This document shows, piece by piece, positions 43,485 through 53,400 of a stretch of 64,000 nucleotides of DNA (position 1 is its first letter; the number at the start of each line of letters is the position of its first letter). Origin of the DNA: Massilia sp. W12 (GTDB lineage Bacteria; Pseudomonadota; Gammaproteobacteria; Burkholderiales; Burkholderiaceae_D); assembly GCF_037300705.1 (NCBI RefSeq), contig NZ_CP147776.1, forward strand, positions 4,836,001 through 4,900,000, written 5' to 3'. The translations under genes were made by a program, and so were the position numbers. The notes beneath the pieces are model-generated. The model was not told the origin of the DNA. It did no database searches and saw only the letters and a program-made list of their open reading frames with translations.

Positions 43485-44006
43485 TTAATATAATTCCTGC
43501 TTTTCGAGGGCATCGAACAAACGCTGCACATTGCCGTCATGAAAACCGGTGTAACCATTGCGGCGCTCAATCAATTCCACCATCATGCCGCTGGCGGGAT
43601 GACGCACAGAGAAGATTTGCGACAGATCTTCGCCCTCCAGCAAAGGCGTGCTGAATTCCATTCCCTGCGCACGCAATTGCTGCACCGCCTCGTCCAGATC
43701 CGCCACGCGAAAAGCGACATGCTGCACACCGGGGCCATGCTTATCGACGTATTGGCTGGTCTGCGATTGTTTGCCCAGACCTTGCGTTAAGACCAGCGTT
43801 ACCGGGCCATTACTGAGCACCGCCGACTTCATCCCGGTGCGCAGGCCGCTGGTTTCGCGCCGCTCATCGACAGTGAAACCAAGCGTACCGTGAAACCAGC
43901 GAATCGCTTCATTTAAATCAGGGACAGCAATGGCCAGGTGATCAATTCCTAAAAACAGTTGATCGGCTTGCAAGTCAGGTGCGGGGGCGAGTAATTCTGA
44001 AGTCAT
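43485..44006 (-). CDS. Single-domain VOC dioxygenase resembling the catalytic half of HPPD/4-hydroxymandelate synthase
   Basis: 173 aa. Metal-ligand positions of the 2-His-1-Glu site are H23 (GIDHLAIAV), H96 (GVQHVAFRV) and E144 (MMVELIERR). The C-terminus GFHDGNVQRLFDALEKQE matches the end of HPPD/HmaS, where FGxGNFKALFxxIE follows the last strand. HPPD and HmaS are normally about 350 aa with two VOC halves, the catalytic one C-terminal. This protein is that half alone with a 20-residue lead. It probably acts on an aromatic 2-oxo acid. A simple VOC epimerase or lyase is the alternative. It lies in a tight operon between cmlA-like and aminotransferase genes. Confidence 0.75.
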   Translation of the reverse strand: MTSELLAPAPDLQADQLFLGIDHLAIAVPDLNEAIRWFHGTLGFTVDERRETSGLRTGMKSAVLSNGPVTLVLTQGLGKQSQTSQYVDKHGPGVQHVAFRVADLDEAVQQLRAQGMEFSTPLLEGEDLSQIFSVRHPASGMMVELIERRNGYTGFHDGNVQRLFDALEKQELY

Positions 44007-44021
44007 GATGTATGTTTGAAG

Positions 44022-45665
44022 TTATTTGAGGAAGGGTTCGGCCTGCGGTGCGCCGGTAAAATACAAAGTACGATCCCGCAAATGGATTTCACGGTTTCCG
44101 TAGAGGCGTTCAGCATGAATTGCGCGCTCCTGCAAGTGTTGCAGCAAGCGCGTGCTTTCCACAATCGGGCGCGAGTTTGCGGAGTAGGAGACACTGGATA
44201 AGAAGGTAACCCATGGCTCTGCTCCCATCGCGTACACAAAGACAGCGGCAGGTTGAAAGCAATCTACAATCTGTGCAGCTTTAACACTGTCTGAACCATT
44301 CAAACGGCGCGCCTGATCCTGGGCTCTACTGAGCGGGGCCTGCAGCAAGCTGCCGTACAGCCAAGACATCGGCGCGCCTTCGCACTCCATACCAATAAAC
44401 AAAACATCCAGCGGGCCGGTTATCTGCGCCACTTGCGCATACACTTCGCTATCCAGATTATTGCTGTCAGCCAGAAATGCAACGCTGCCCTGATCGGTCA
44501 AAACGCCATACGCCAGCTTGCCATTGATATCCAGGTCGCCATGCTCGCCAAAGAAAGGCAAGCCCAGAATTTTTCCACCGGGACAGGGCAATTCATCCAT
44601 CTCAGCGAGTTCAATGATGTTCTGAAAACCGCAAGCTTTCAAGATCAGACGCAATGATGGATCAGTCAGACCATTGCCATTGCTTTTCGGCACAAGCAAT
44701 GTGCCGATTTTGTGGCGCAGCGCAAGCAGGGTTTCCAACAGCACATGATCCTGATGGCAATGGGTCAGCAGGACATAGTCAATCCGCTCCGGTAAATCGA
44801 GGAAGCCAAAACGCTGCGGGCCATGTTCCGCCACCGAAGACACACATGGATCAACCATCAAACTGAATTGCGCGGTTTGCAGCAACACCGAGGCATGACC
44901 AAAGTAACGGATCCGCATGCCGGCCCCGTCAAATTCCGGGGCCGAACCCGGCAACGGCTTATCAGGCGTGACCCAGGATTGCAAATCGTCCGGCGTCACT
45001 GGCTTTGCCGTGTATTTTGAGATCCGCTCACTTAATTCCAGCAGGCTGCAAGCTTGCAATCTGGCGCGGCTGAAAAAGTCCACATCGGCGTTGCGGAAAG
45101 GAATGCGCAGCGTCATGTCTTGCGCTTCCAACGCTGGCGTACTCAATGCAAAGGGACGCTTCTCCGGGTCGTGCTTGACAAAGTGCAAGGTTTGCAATGC
45201 GTCTGTGCTATAGCGCGCATAAACCAGGGCTTCCAACAAGCGAAATGAAGGGACATGACGAAAGTCATAACGCAACTCAGTCAGACCGCGTAATGCTGGC
45301 GGCAATTCTGCGTAAACACGATCAAGCGATTCACCAGTAAATTCAGACAAGCGTCCAGCCAGCGCGGCAATCTGCGTCGCGAGTTCGATCTGCGGCCCCA
45401 GATCGGCGCGGGTGGCGTCCAGCAAACTCTGCACATGATCCGGCGCGCCGTCGTAATTCAAAAATGGCCCACCGAGCATTGCAGGATTTTTCGCAGCGGC
45501 ATGATGGATTTGGGGAGACTTGATGAAAGAATCCAAAATCTTCAGATGTGAATTCTTTGTCACCATTCCCAATGTGGCGGGATAAATCAGGAAAGGCCAG
45601 GCATACCATGAATTGACGCGTGGCTCTATAACGACCTCTGGCCGCAAGAATACAGTTTGCTCCAT
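44022..45665 (-). CDS. CmlA-like diiron beta-hydroxylase (MBL-fold) for NRPS-tethered amino acids
   Basis: 547 aa. The N-terminal region of about 240 aa has the CmlA-type dimerisation/substrate domain. The C-terminal metallo-beta-lactamase domain carries LTHCHQDHVLLETLLALRHK with H302, H304, D306 and H307, GEHGDLD (Glu/His) and FLADSNN (Asp). CmlA (chloramphenicol pathway) has the same HxHxDH arrangement and hydroxylates the beta carbon of an aromatic amino acid while it is bound to a carrier protein. Homologues occur in other NRPS clusters that make beta-hydroxy-Tyr or -Phe. The gene is first in a leftward operon divergent from the NRPS genes, so an NRPS-bound aromatic residue is its probable substrate. 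Confidence 0.88.
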   Translation of the reverse strand: MEQTVFLRPEVVIEPRVNSWYAWPFLIYPATLGMVTKNSHLKILDSFIKSPQIHHAAAKNPAMLGGPFLNYDGAPDHVQSLLDATRADLGPQIELATQIAALAGRLSEFTGESLDRVYAELPPALRGLTELRYDFRHVPSFRLLEALVYARYSTDALQTLHFVKHDPEKRPFALSTPALEAQDMTLRIPFRNADVDFFSRARLQACSLLELSERISKYTAKPVTPDDLQSWVTPDKPLPGSAPEFDGAGMRIRYFGHASVLLQTAQFSLMVDPCVSSVAEHGPQRFGFLDLPERIDYVLLTHCHQDHVLLETLLALRHKIGTLLVPKSNGNGLTDPSLRLILKACGFQNIIELAEMDELPCPGGKILGLPFFGEHGDLDINGKLAYGVLTDQGSVAFLADSNNLDSEVYAQVAQITGPLDVLFIGMECEGAPMSWLYGSLLQAPLSRAQDQARRLNGSDSVKAAQIVDCFQPAAVFVYAMGAEPWVTFLSSVSYSANSRPIVESTRLLQHLQERAIHAERLYGNREIHLRDRTLYFTGAPQAEPFLK

Positions 45666-46591
45666 TTATTATTACCAAGAAGAAGGCCGAAGCGCACGCA
45701 GAAGTGATGAAACTGCAAGACCAGCCAAAGATTGAGGAGTGGAAATAAATTAAAAGTACTATTTTAGACTATGATAAATAAATTTCTGTGTCAAGCCAAC
45801 TCTAAAAAATTTTTAATAAAATAAACTTGAATTAAATACATTGAAATTTGACTTTTACATCGGAAAAGTGCAAAAGCCAAACCACAGAATTCGCCTTGCA
45901 GGCATCTCCACCCATCGATCCACAATCACAGCTGAGTCAGCACCAGCGCCACGCATTGCAATCCACTCCTATAGGCAGCAGCATCGATTAAGCGCATGAT
46001 TGATGCACGGGAATATGAGGCATTCCTCCAAAAATGAGCACATCAAGCAAGCGGAGACGGATAAAAGTATGCGTATGCAAGCAGTATTGCTGGCATAAAA
46101 ATAATTGTTCAATGTGTATGATGCGCATTTTAATTTCTTAATTGGCAACATTTAATACAAAGACATATAGACATTTTTAAACATTTTCTACGTTTTTATT
46201 CCAAATAATTTTTAATTATATGTATATATTATTAAATGCGGGGAAAGCTTGTGCATATTCCCTTACTATGGTAAATTAATTTGGTATTTTTTGGAGTACA
46301 GCAGGGCCATTAAACGCTTCTGCGTCATTCTCCACCTCATACTTCGCCATGAGAAATTCAGGAATTGCGCCAGCAAAAAGGCTCGGAGCATGCCTTGAAA
46401 ACTATTTGCCACCTTTGTTTGATCACCTTTCTTGCCTGCTCATTCCCGCCGGCACGATAAATTTCAAGTCATAAGAACAACTTACAAGCACTTTTCCGAT
46501 ATGAAAAATACTACTTTTCATATATTTATATGTTTCAGCCTGATGACCTCCAAGCCATCACTTCCGCCGTTTTTTTTGTTTAAGGCAATTT
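45666..46591. other. AT-rich divergent promoter region of the NRPS cluster
   Basis: 926 bp, strikingly AT-rich between 45,750 and 46,560, with tracts such as TTTTTAATTATATGTATA. It separates the CmlA-like operon (leftward) from the PAH-NRPS operon (rightward) and must hold both promoters. Two 60-codon frames inside (45969-46151 minus, 46432-46614 plus) look non-coding. No regulator gene is inside. The low GC suggests a silencer (H-NS/MvaT-type) target. Confidence 0.6.
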
Positions 46592-47431
46592 ATGCGAATG
46601 AACTCCGTCACTGAAACAGATCAAGTTTGGCAAGCCGCTTACGCCAATCAACAACAGTTGATTGGCGCCTACCATGAGCATATCCACCCATGGTATATCC
46701 AGGGTTTTCAAAGACTTTCTCTGTCCCCACATGAATTGCCGGACAAAGCTGCGCTGGATGCTGCGCTGCGCCCTTTTGGCTGGGAAGTGGTGCTGGTTGA
46801 CGGCATCATTCATTCGCGCGAATTCGCGGCCCTGATCGCGGAACAGCGGTTTCCGGTTGCCGCGAATGTCAGGACGCTGAGCCAGCTTGAGCACTCACCG
46901 GCGCCAGATGCGATTCATGACATTCTGGGACACCTCCCCTTCCTATGCAGTCCGGCTTACTGCGCCTACCTGCGCAATGCTGCACTGGCGTTTGCGCGCT
47001 GCCCGCTTGATCGCATTGAATTGGAATATTTCAGCGCCAGAAAAACATATGGCGATCTGACTGCAGCCAGCGCCAGCGCTGACCAGATCGCGCAGGCGGA
47101 ACATGAAGTGGCGCGCCTGAGCCGGATGCTGGCCGGGGCTGACTCCTTGATTGCCCAGGTTAACCGGTTGTTTCTCTGGTCGATTGAGTTCGGTGTTTTG
47201 CAAACTCCTGAGCAACGGATCATGCTGAGCGGGGCCGCCATCCTTTCTTCCCGGCGGGAAGTTACGCGAGTGCTGCGCGAACAACATCGATATGTCCCAT
47301 ATACCAGTGCAGCAGCGCAAGTTGACATCAATTACACCGAGCCGCAATCGATTTATTTCGTTGCACCATCCTTTGACAGCTATCAATCGGTGCTAGAGCA
47401 AGTGATGCAGCCGGAACAGGTTGCGGCATAA
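46592..47431 (+). CDS. Aromatic amino acid hydroxylase (phenylalanine-hydroxylase-like)
   Basis: 279 aa; ATG at 46592, or the in-frame ATG two codons later. Iron ligands as in PAH: H109 and H114 in IHDILGHLPFL and E199 in FLWSIEFGVLQTPEQRIMLSGAAILSS, the usual pterin-dependent hydroxylase layout. Housekeeping PhhA makes Tyr; cluster-associated homologues such as the pacidamycin enzyme make meta-Tyr. It stands at the head of the NRPS operon, 66 bases before NRPS1, so it likely supplies Tyr or m-Tyr to the pathway. Pterin dependence is family knowledge; regiochemistry cannot be read here. Confidence 0.88.
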   Translation: MRMNSVTETDQVWQAAYANQQQLIGAYHEHIHPWYIQGFQRLSLSPHELPDKAALDAALRPFGWEVVLVDGIIHSREFAALIAEQRFPVAANVRTLSQLEHSPAPDAIHDILGHLPFLCSPAYCAYLRNAALAFARCPLDRIELEYFSARKTYGDLTAASASADQIAQAEHEVARLSRMLAGADSLIAQVNRLFLWSIEFGVLQTPEQRIMLSGAAILSSRREVTRVLREQHRYVPYTSAAAQVDINYTEPQSIYFVAPSFDSYQSVLEQVMQPEQVAA

Positions 47432-47497
47432 ACACAGCACACCATAGCCATCTCAACAGTCCGGCAATCTCTCCCGGCGCACAAGACAAGTCAAAAC

Positions 47498-50400
47498 ATG
47501 GAACAGGATCAGAATATGCAAGTTCATACAAACAGCGCACAAGTTTCACAGGATATCCCCGCCGTAAGCAACGCTGATCAGGCTGATTTCTGGCGCGCCA
47601 GCCTGGCCGGCGCACCACCTTTGCTGGAGTTGCCATGCGACTATACGCGCCCATCCCAAGCAAGCAATTCCTGCGCAATCCAGCAAATACGGATTCCGTT
47701 TGAATTGAATACGCAAGTCCAAGCGCTGGCGCAACGCCATGGCGTAACCCTGTTCATCGTATTGCTGACTGCATGGGGCAGCTTATTAGCCCGACTGAGT
47801 GGTCAAGCGGATCTGGTGATTGGCGCAGCGCCACACACCACACCGGACGAAACCGCCAATCCATGGCCGGTGCGTATTCGCCTGGATGACGCGATTAACA
47901 CCACGAATTTATTGCAACAAGTAAAACAAACCACCAATGCAGCATGCGCGCATCCAGCTCTGCCGGCAGTGCAACTCGCAGCAGCGATGCATGTGCCACA
48001 CAGTGTGAGTTTCAATCCCATTTTTCAAACCTTACTGCATCTGAGCAGCAGTGAATCGGACAATACTCAGGGACAAATTTCGACCACTCCCTACGAAAAT
48101 CTGGATCTGTCTTTGCGGCTGTCCGAAACAGCGGGCGAATTGCATGGGGCGCTGATCTATGCCAGTGATTTATTCACAAGCAACGGCATCCTGCGTATTG
48201 CACAGCAATTCCAGACTTTACTCAGCGCCATGTGCGCCGATCAAGACATGCCAGTCACGCGCCTGGCATTACTGGACACTGCGCAAAAAAACCAACTGCT
48301 GCACACCTTCAACGACACCCGGCGCGACTATCCACAGCCAGCCTTGCTGCACGCAATGTTTGAAGAACAAGTAGCGCGCACCCCACACGCCATCGCCGTC
48401 CGATTTGAAGAACAGAGCCTGACGTATGATGAGTTGAACCGGCGCGCCAATCGCCTGGCGCACCATCTGCGCAGCCTGGGCGTGGGCCCTGACAAACGCG
48501 TCGCGCTCTGTCTGGAGCGCAGCTTTGAGATGGTGATCGGTCTGATGGCGGTATTGAAAGCCGGTGGCGCATATGTCCCGCTGGAACCATCTTATCCGCA
48601 CGAACGGATCTCATACATGCTGGCGGACAGTGCGCCAATGTCTGTTTTGACCAGCCGAGCTTTACAAGCGATGCTGCATACCACGGCGCCAATGTTGTTA
48701 TTGGATGAATTAGATTTAACAAACGGTTTGGCGGAACATAATCCAGTCGTCGAAAATTTACTGCCACGGCATTTGGCGTATGTGATTTACACCTCAGGTT
48801 CAACCGGTCAGCCCAAGGGGACAATGAATCAACATGACGGGGTGGCGAATCGTCTGCAATGGGCGCAAGAAACATATGGCATTGGCCCGCATGACCGCAT
48901 CATGCAAAAAACGCCGTTCGGTTTTGATGTCTCGGTATGGGAATTTTTCCTGCCCTTGATTTCCGGCGCACAACTGGTGATGGCGCGCCCAGGGGGACAT
49001 AAAGATCCGGCTTATCTGCGACAGCTGGTACAACAGGCCGGCGTCACGCTGATGCATTTTGTGCCGTCAATGCTGCAAGTATTTTTGCATCATAGCAGCA
49101 GCGCAGCCCCTGCTTGCCTGCGCCGCGTGCTGTGTTGCGGCGAAGCTTTGCCTTACGCACTGCAACAGGCTTTCTACGAACGCAATCCGCATGTCGAATT
49201 GCATAATCTGTACGGCCCGACTGAAGCCTCAATTGAAGTCACCGCAATACATTGTCGGCCGGATAGCTACAATGGCATCGTGCCAATTGGCCGGCCGATT
49301 GCGAATAACCAAATGTATGTGCTGGATCAGCATATGCAACCGACGCCACTGAATGTGACTGGTGAGATTTACATTGGCGGCATCGCTGTCGGGCGCGGCT
49401 ATTTGAACCGGCCGGAGTTAACCGCAGAACGCTTCATCCCCGACCCATTCAGCAGCCGTCCTGGCGCGTGTCTGTACAAAACAGGCGACCTGGGACGTTG
49501 GCTTGAAGATGGCGTACTTGAGTACCTGGGACGCAATGATTTCCAGGTTAAGTTACGTGGTTTCCGGATTGAACTGGGTGAAATTGAAGCCCGCTTGCTG
49601 CAGTGTCCGGGGGTGCGCGAAACCGTCGTGCTGGCGCGCGAAGATACGCCAGGCGACAAGCGCCTGGTTGCCTATGTTGTCATGTTTGCTGGCGAACAGA
49701 TGGATGCGGCAAGTTTGCGCCAGGCTTTGTCCGAAAATCTGGCTGAATTCATGATTCCGTCTGCATTCGTGCAAATGCCGCAATTTCCACTGACGCCAAA
49801 TGGCAAGCTCGACCGCAAAGCATTGCCTGCGCCAGATGCACAGTCAAGCATTGCACGCGACTACATCGCGCCACAAGGTGAGCTGGAAAACATGCTTGCT
49901 GAGACATGGCGTGAACTGCTGCATCTGCCGCAGATCGGGCGCCACGAGCACTTCTTTGAATTGGGCGGCAATTCCCTGATTGCGCTGCAACTGGTCGCCC
50001 GCCTGCGCCAGCGTCTGGGTGTGGAGTTGCATTTGCGCGATGTCTTCGCTGCGCCCACCCTGGCCGCTATGGCGCTTTTGACAGCGCAGCATAGCGATGC
50101 CGTCTTGCCTGTCTTACAAGGCGCTGCCCGCACACAAGATTTGCCGCTATCCTGGCCTCAATTACGTTTATGGTTTCTCGACCGCTTAGACAGCGCCGCC
50201 GGCGCTGCCTACAACATGCCCACCGGCTTGCGCCTGCAAGGCCATCTAGAGTTACCCGCATTGCAAGCAGCGCTTGATGCCCTGCTGGCGCGCCATGAAA
50301 TTCTGCGCACCGTATTTGTGGATGCGGACGGCGAACCTCGACAACAGATTCTGGCGCCGCGCGCATTTGCACTCAGCCGGCATGATTTGCGTACTTTAAG

Positions 50401-53400
50401 CGGCCACGAACAAAGTCTGGCCGTGCAATACCACTGCCAGGATGAAATCGGGGCGCTGTTTGATTTGGCGCAAGGCCCCTTGATCCGCGCCCGCCTGCTG
50501 CAGTTGTCCGAGGCAGAACATCTGCTGATTCTGGTGCAGCATCACATCATTTCTGATGGCTGGTCGGTCAGCCTGCTGCTGCAGGAATTGGATGCACTGT
50601 ACGACGCTTTCCGCCAGAATCTGGCGAATCCCCTGCCACCGCTCAAGCTGCAATACGCCGATTACGCTGTATGGCAGCGCAGTCAGGAACGCAGTGCGGA
50701 CTTTGCCCGGCATCTGGAGTACTGGCGCAATCATCTGCACAACGTCACTCCGCTGCTTGAGTTGCCAAGCGACCACCCGCGCCCGGCGCAACAAAGTTTC
50801 CGTGGCGAGACAGTGGAAATCATGCTGCCGGCGACATTATCGACAAAGCTGCACGATTTCTCTCAACAGCATGGCGTCACGCTCTACATGAGCCTTTTGC
50901 TATCGTGGGGCATATTGATGTCGCGCATGAGTGGGCAAAATGATATTGTGATTGGCGTCCCCGTCGCCAACCGCAACCAGGCTGAGCTGGAAGCGCTGCC
51001 GGGTTTCTTTGTCAATACGCTGCCGCTGCGCATCCAATTGCAAGCGGGCATGCGCGTCAATACCCTGCTGCAGCAGGTCAAGGATAATCTGCTCAACGCC
51101 CTGGCGCATCAAACCACGCCTTTCGACCATATCGTGGAAGCGGTGCAGCCGGCGCGCAGCATGAGTTATAACCCGCTGTTCCAAACTCTGTTGACCTTGA
51201 ACAATGCGCCAATGCTGGAAAGCGGCAAACTCGGTGATCTCATGCTGCAGGAACAGGCGCTGCCGACGCAAGCGGCGCGCAGCGATCTGGGGCTTTCCAT
51301 CACGCCCGTGGCGCAAGGTTTGCGTGGCGAACTGGAATACGCAAGCGATCTGTTTGAACGCAACAGCATCGAACGCTTGCTGCAACTCTGGCGCAGCATA
51401 TTGCAGGATATGCTCACGCAGGAAGATCAGGAAATCAGCCGCCTGGCCTGGCTCGATGAGCCTCATCGGGACTTGGTTTTGCATCAATTCAATGCCCACC
51501 GGCCAAGTTTTGCGCGCTTTGGCGCAATTCAGGAATTGTTTGAACAGCAAGCCGCAGCACAGCCTGCGCAATGCGCGATCATGCAAGATGGTTTCAGCAT
51601 CAGCTATGGCGAGCTGAATCAAAAAGCAAATCAATTTGCGCATTATCTGCTGGCGCACGGCTTGCAGCAGGGTGAGCGGGTTGCACTCTGCATGCCGCCA
51701 AGCTGGCAATTGATCGTCAGCCTGCTGGCGCTCTGGAAAGCCGGTGCGGTGTATGTCCCGCTCGACAGCATGCATCCGCAGGAACGTTTGCAATATATGC
51801 TGCACGATAGCGCGGCCAGCCTGCTGCTGTGCCATGGCGGTCTGGAAGAAAAACTGCACGGGGCGACGCAAACTCTGATGTTGTTCGAGCATGTCTGGCC
51901 GGAATTAAGCGAATTCAGCGCCACCGCACCTGTACTCGAATGGCGCGCGGCAGAATCACCTACCGCCTATCTGATTTACACCTCAGGCTCGACCGGCAAA
52001 CCGAAGGGGGTGATGAACCATCACGCCGGTTTGCTCAATCTGACGCAAGCGCTGATTCAGGAATTCGGATTATGTCCGGGCCAGCGCATGCTGCAATTCG
52101 CTTCCATCGGTTTTGACGTCAGCGTTTCTGAAATCACACTCACCCTGTGCAGCGGCGCCAGCCTGTGCATCGCCAGCCGCACTGATTTACTGCCAGGCCC
52201 AGCGCTGCGCGAGACGCTGCAGCGCTTTGGCGTCACACATGCCCATCTGCCTTCAACTTTGTTGCGCGCGCTGGGCGAGCAAGATGTTGTGCCGCCGGGC
52301 GTCACCATCATCACCGGCGGCGAAGCAATCGCTCCGGCCGTCTTGCAAAGGCTGGCGCAAACGCATGCTGTCTACAATTGCTACGGCCCAACTGAGGCCA
52401 CGGTCTGCGCCACCTGGCAGCGCTGCTCCGCCGATCCACAACAGCGGATTTCGATCGGCCGACCGCTCGCCAACGTGCAGGTCTACATCCTGGATCCGCA
52501 CATGCAGCCAGTTCCAATCGGGGTGGCGGGCGAGTTATATATTGGCGGAGCCGGCGTCGCCAGCGGCTATATGCAGCAGGAGGAATTGAACCGCGAACGC
52601 TTCCTGCCGAATCCCTTTACGCCGGGTGGGCGCATGTACCGCAGCGGCGACTATGCGCGCTGGCTGGCGGATGGCCAGATTGCATTCATCGGCCGGCTCG
52701 ATAATCAGGTCAAGTTGCGCGGTTACCGTATCGAATTGGGTGAAATCGAAGCGGCCTTGCTGGACTGCCCGCAAGTCCGGGACGCCGCAGTTACGCTGCG
52801 CCATACGCCTCATGGGGAAGCCAAACTGATCGCCTATATCAGCAGCACGCCACAAGCCGGCGCGGATTGTACGGCCATCCTGGAGCAGCTGCGCCGGAGC
52901 TTGCCGGAATACATGTGCCCGGCGCACATCATCGTGCTGGAATGTTTGCCCAGAACCATGAACGGTAAAACTGACTATGCAGCTCTGCCAGATGCGCAAA
53001 CCGGGGGGGCCGCCGGGCCGCTCGAAGCAGCCCGCACGCCACTCGAAGCGGCCTTGAGCGAAATCTATGCTGAATTGCTGGATGTGCCGCAAGTCAGCGT
53101 CAGCGAGAGCTTCTTCGGTCTTGGCGGACATTCCCTGCTGGCGGTGCGTCTGGTGGCCCGGGTACGGCAAAAACTGCAACTTGGGATCGAATTGCGCGAT
53201 GTCTTCAACAGTCCCAGCGTGCGCGCACTGGCCACCCGGCTGGAGCACAGCGGCGCGCTGCAGCACATGCCTATCCTGGCCGCACCGCGTGATCAAGCCC
53301 TGCCCTTATCCTGGGAGCAACAACGGCTCTGGTTCCTCGACCGCATGGGTGGCGGGGCCAGCGCGGCCTACAATATGGCGCTGTGCTTTGACTTGTACGG

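Noticed and set aside
45969-46614. Two 60-codon frames in the AT-rich NRPS divergent region
   Set aside because: Low-complexity translation and no Shine-Dalgarno; they fall in a region best read as promoter DNA.
46592-47431. PAH-like gene as a general phhA of amino acid catabolism
   Set aside because: Considered, but its position 66 bp before NRPS1, on the same strand after an AT-rich cluster promoter region, favours a pathway role. No phhB or catabolic gene is near.
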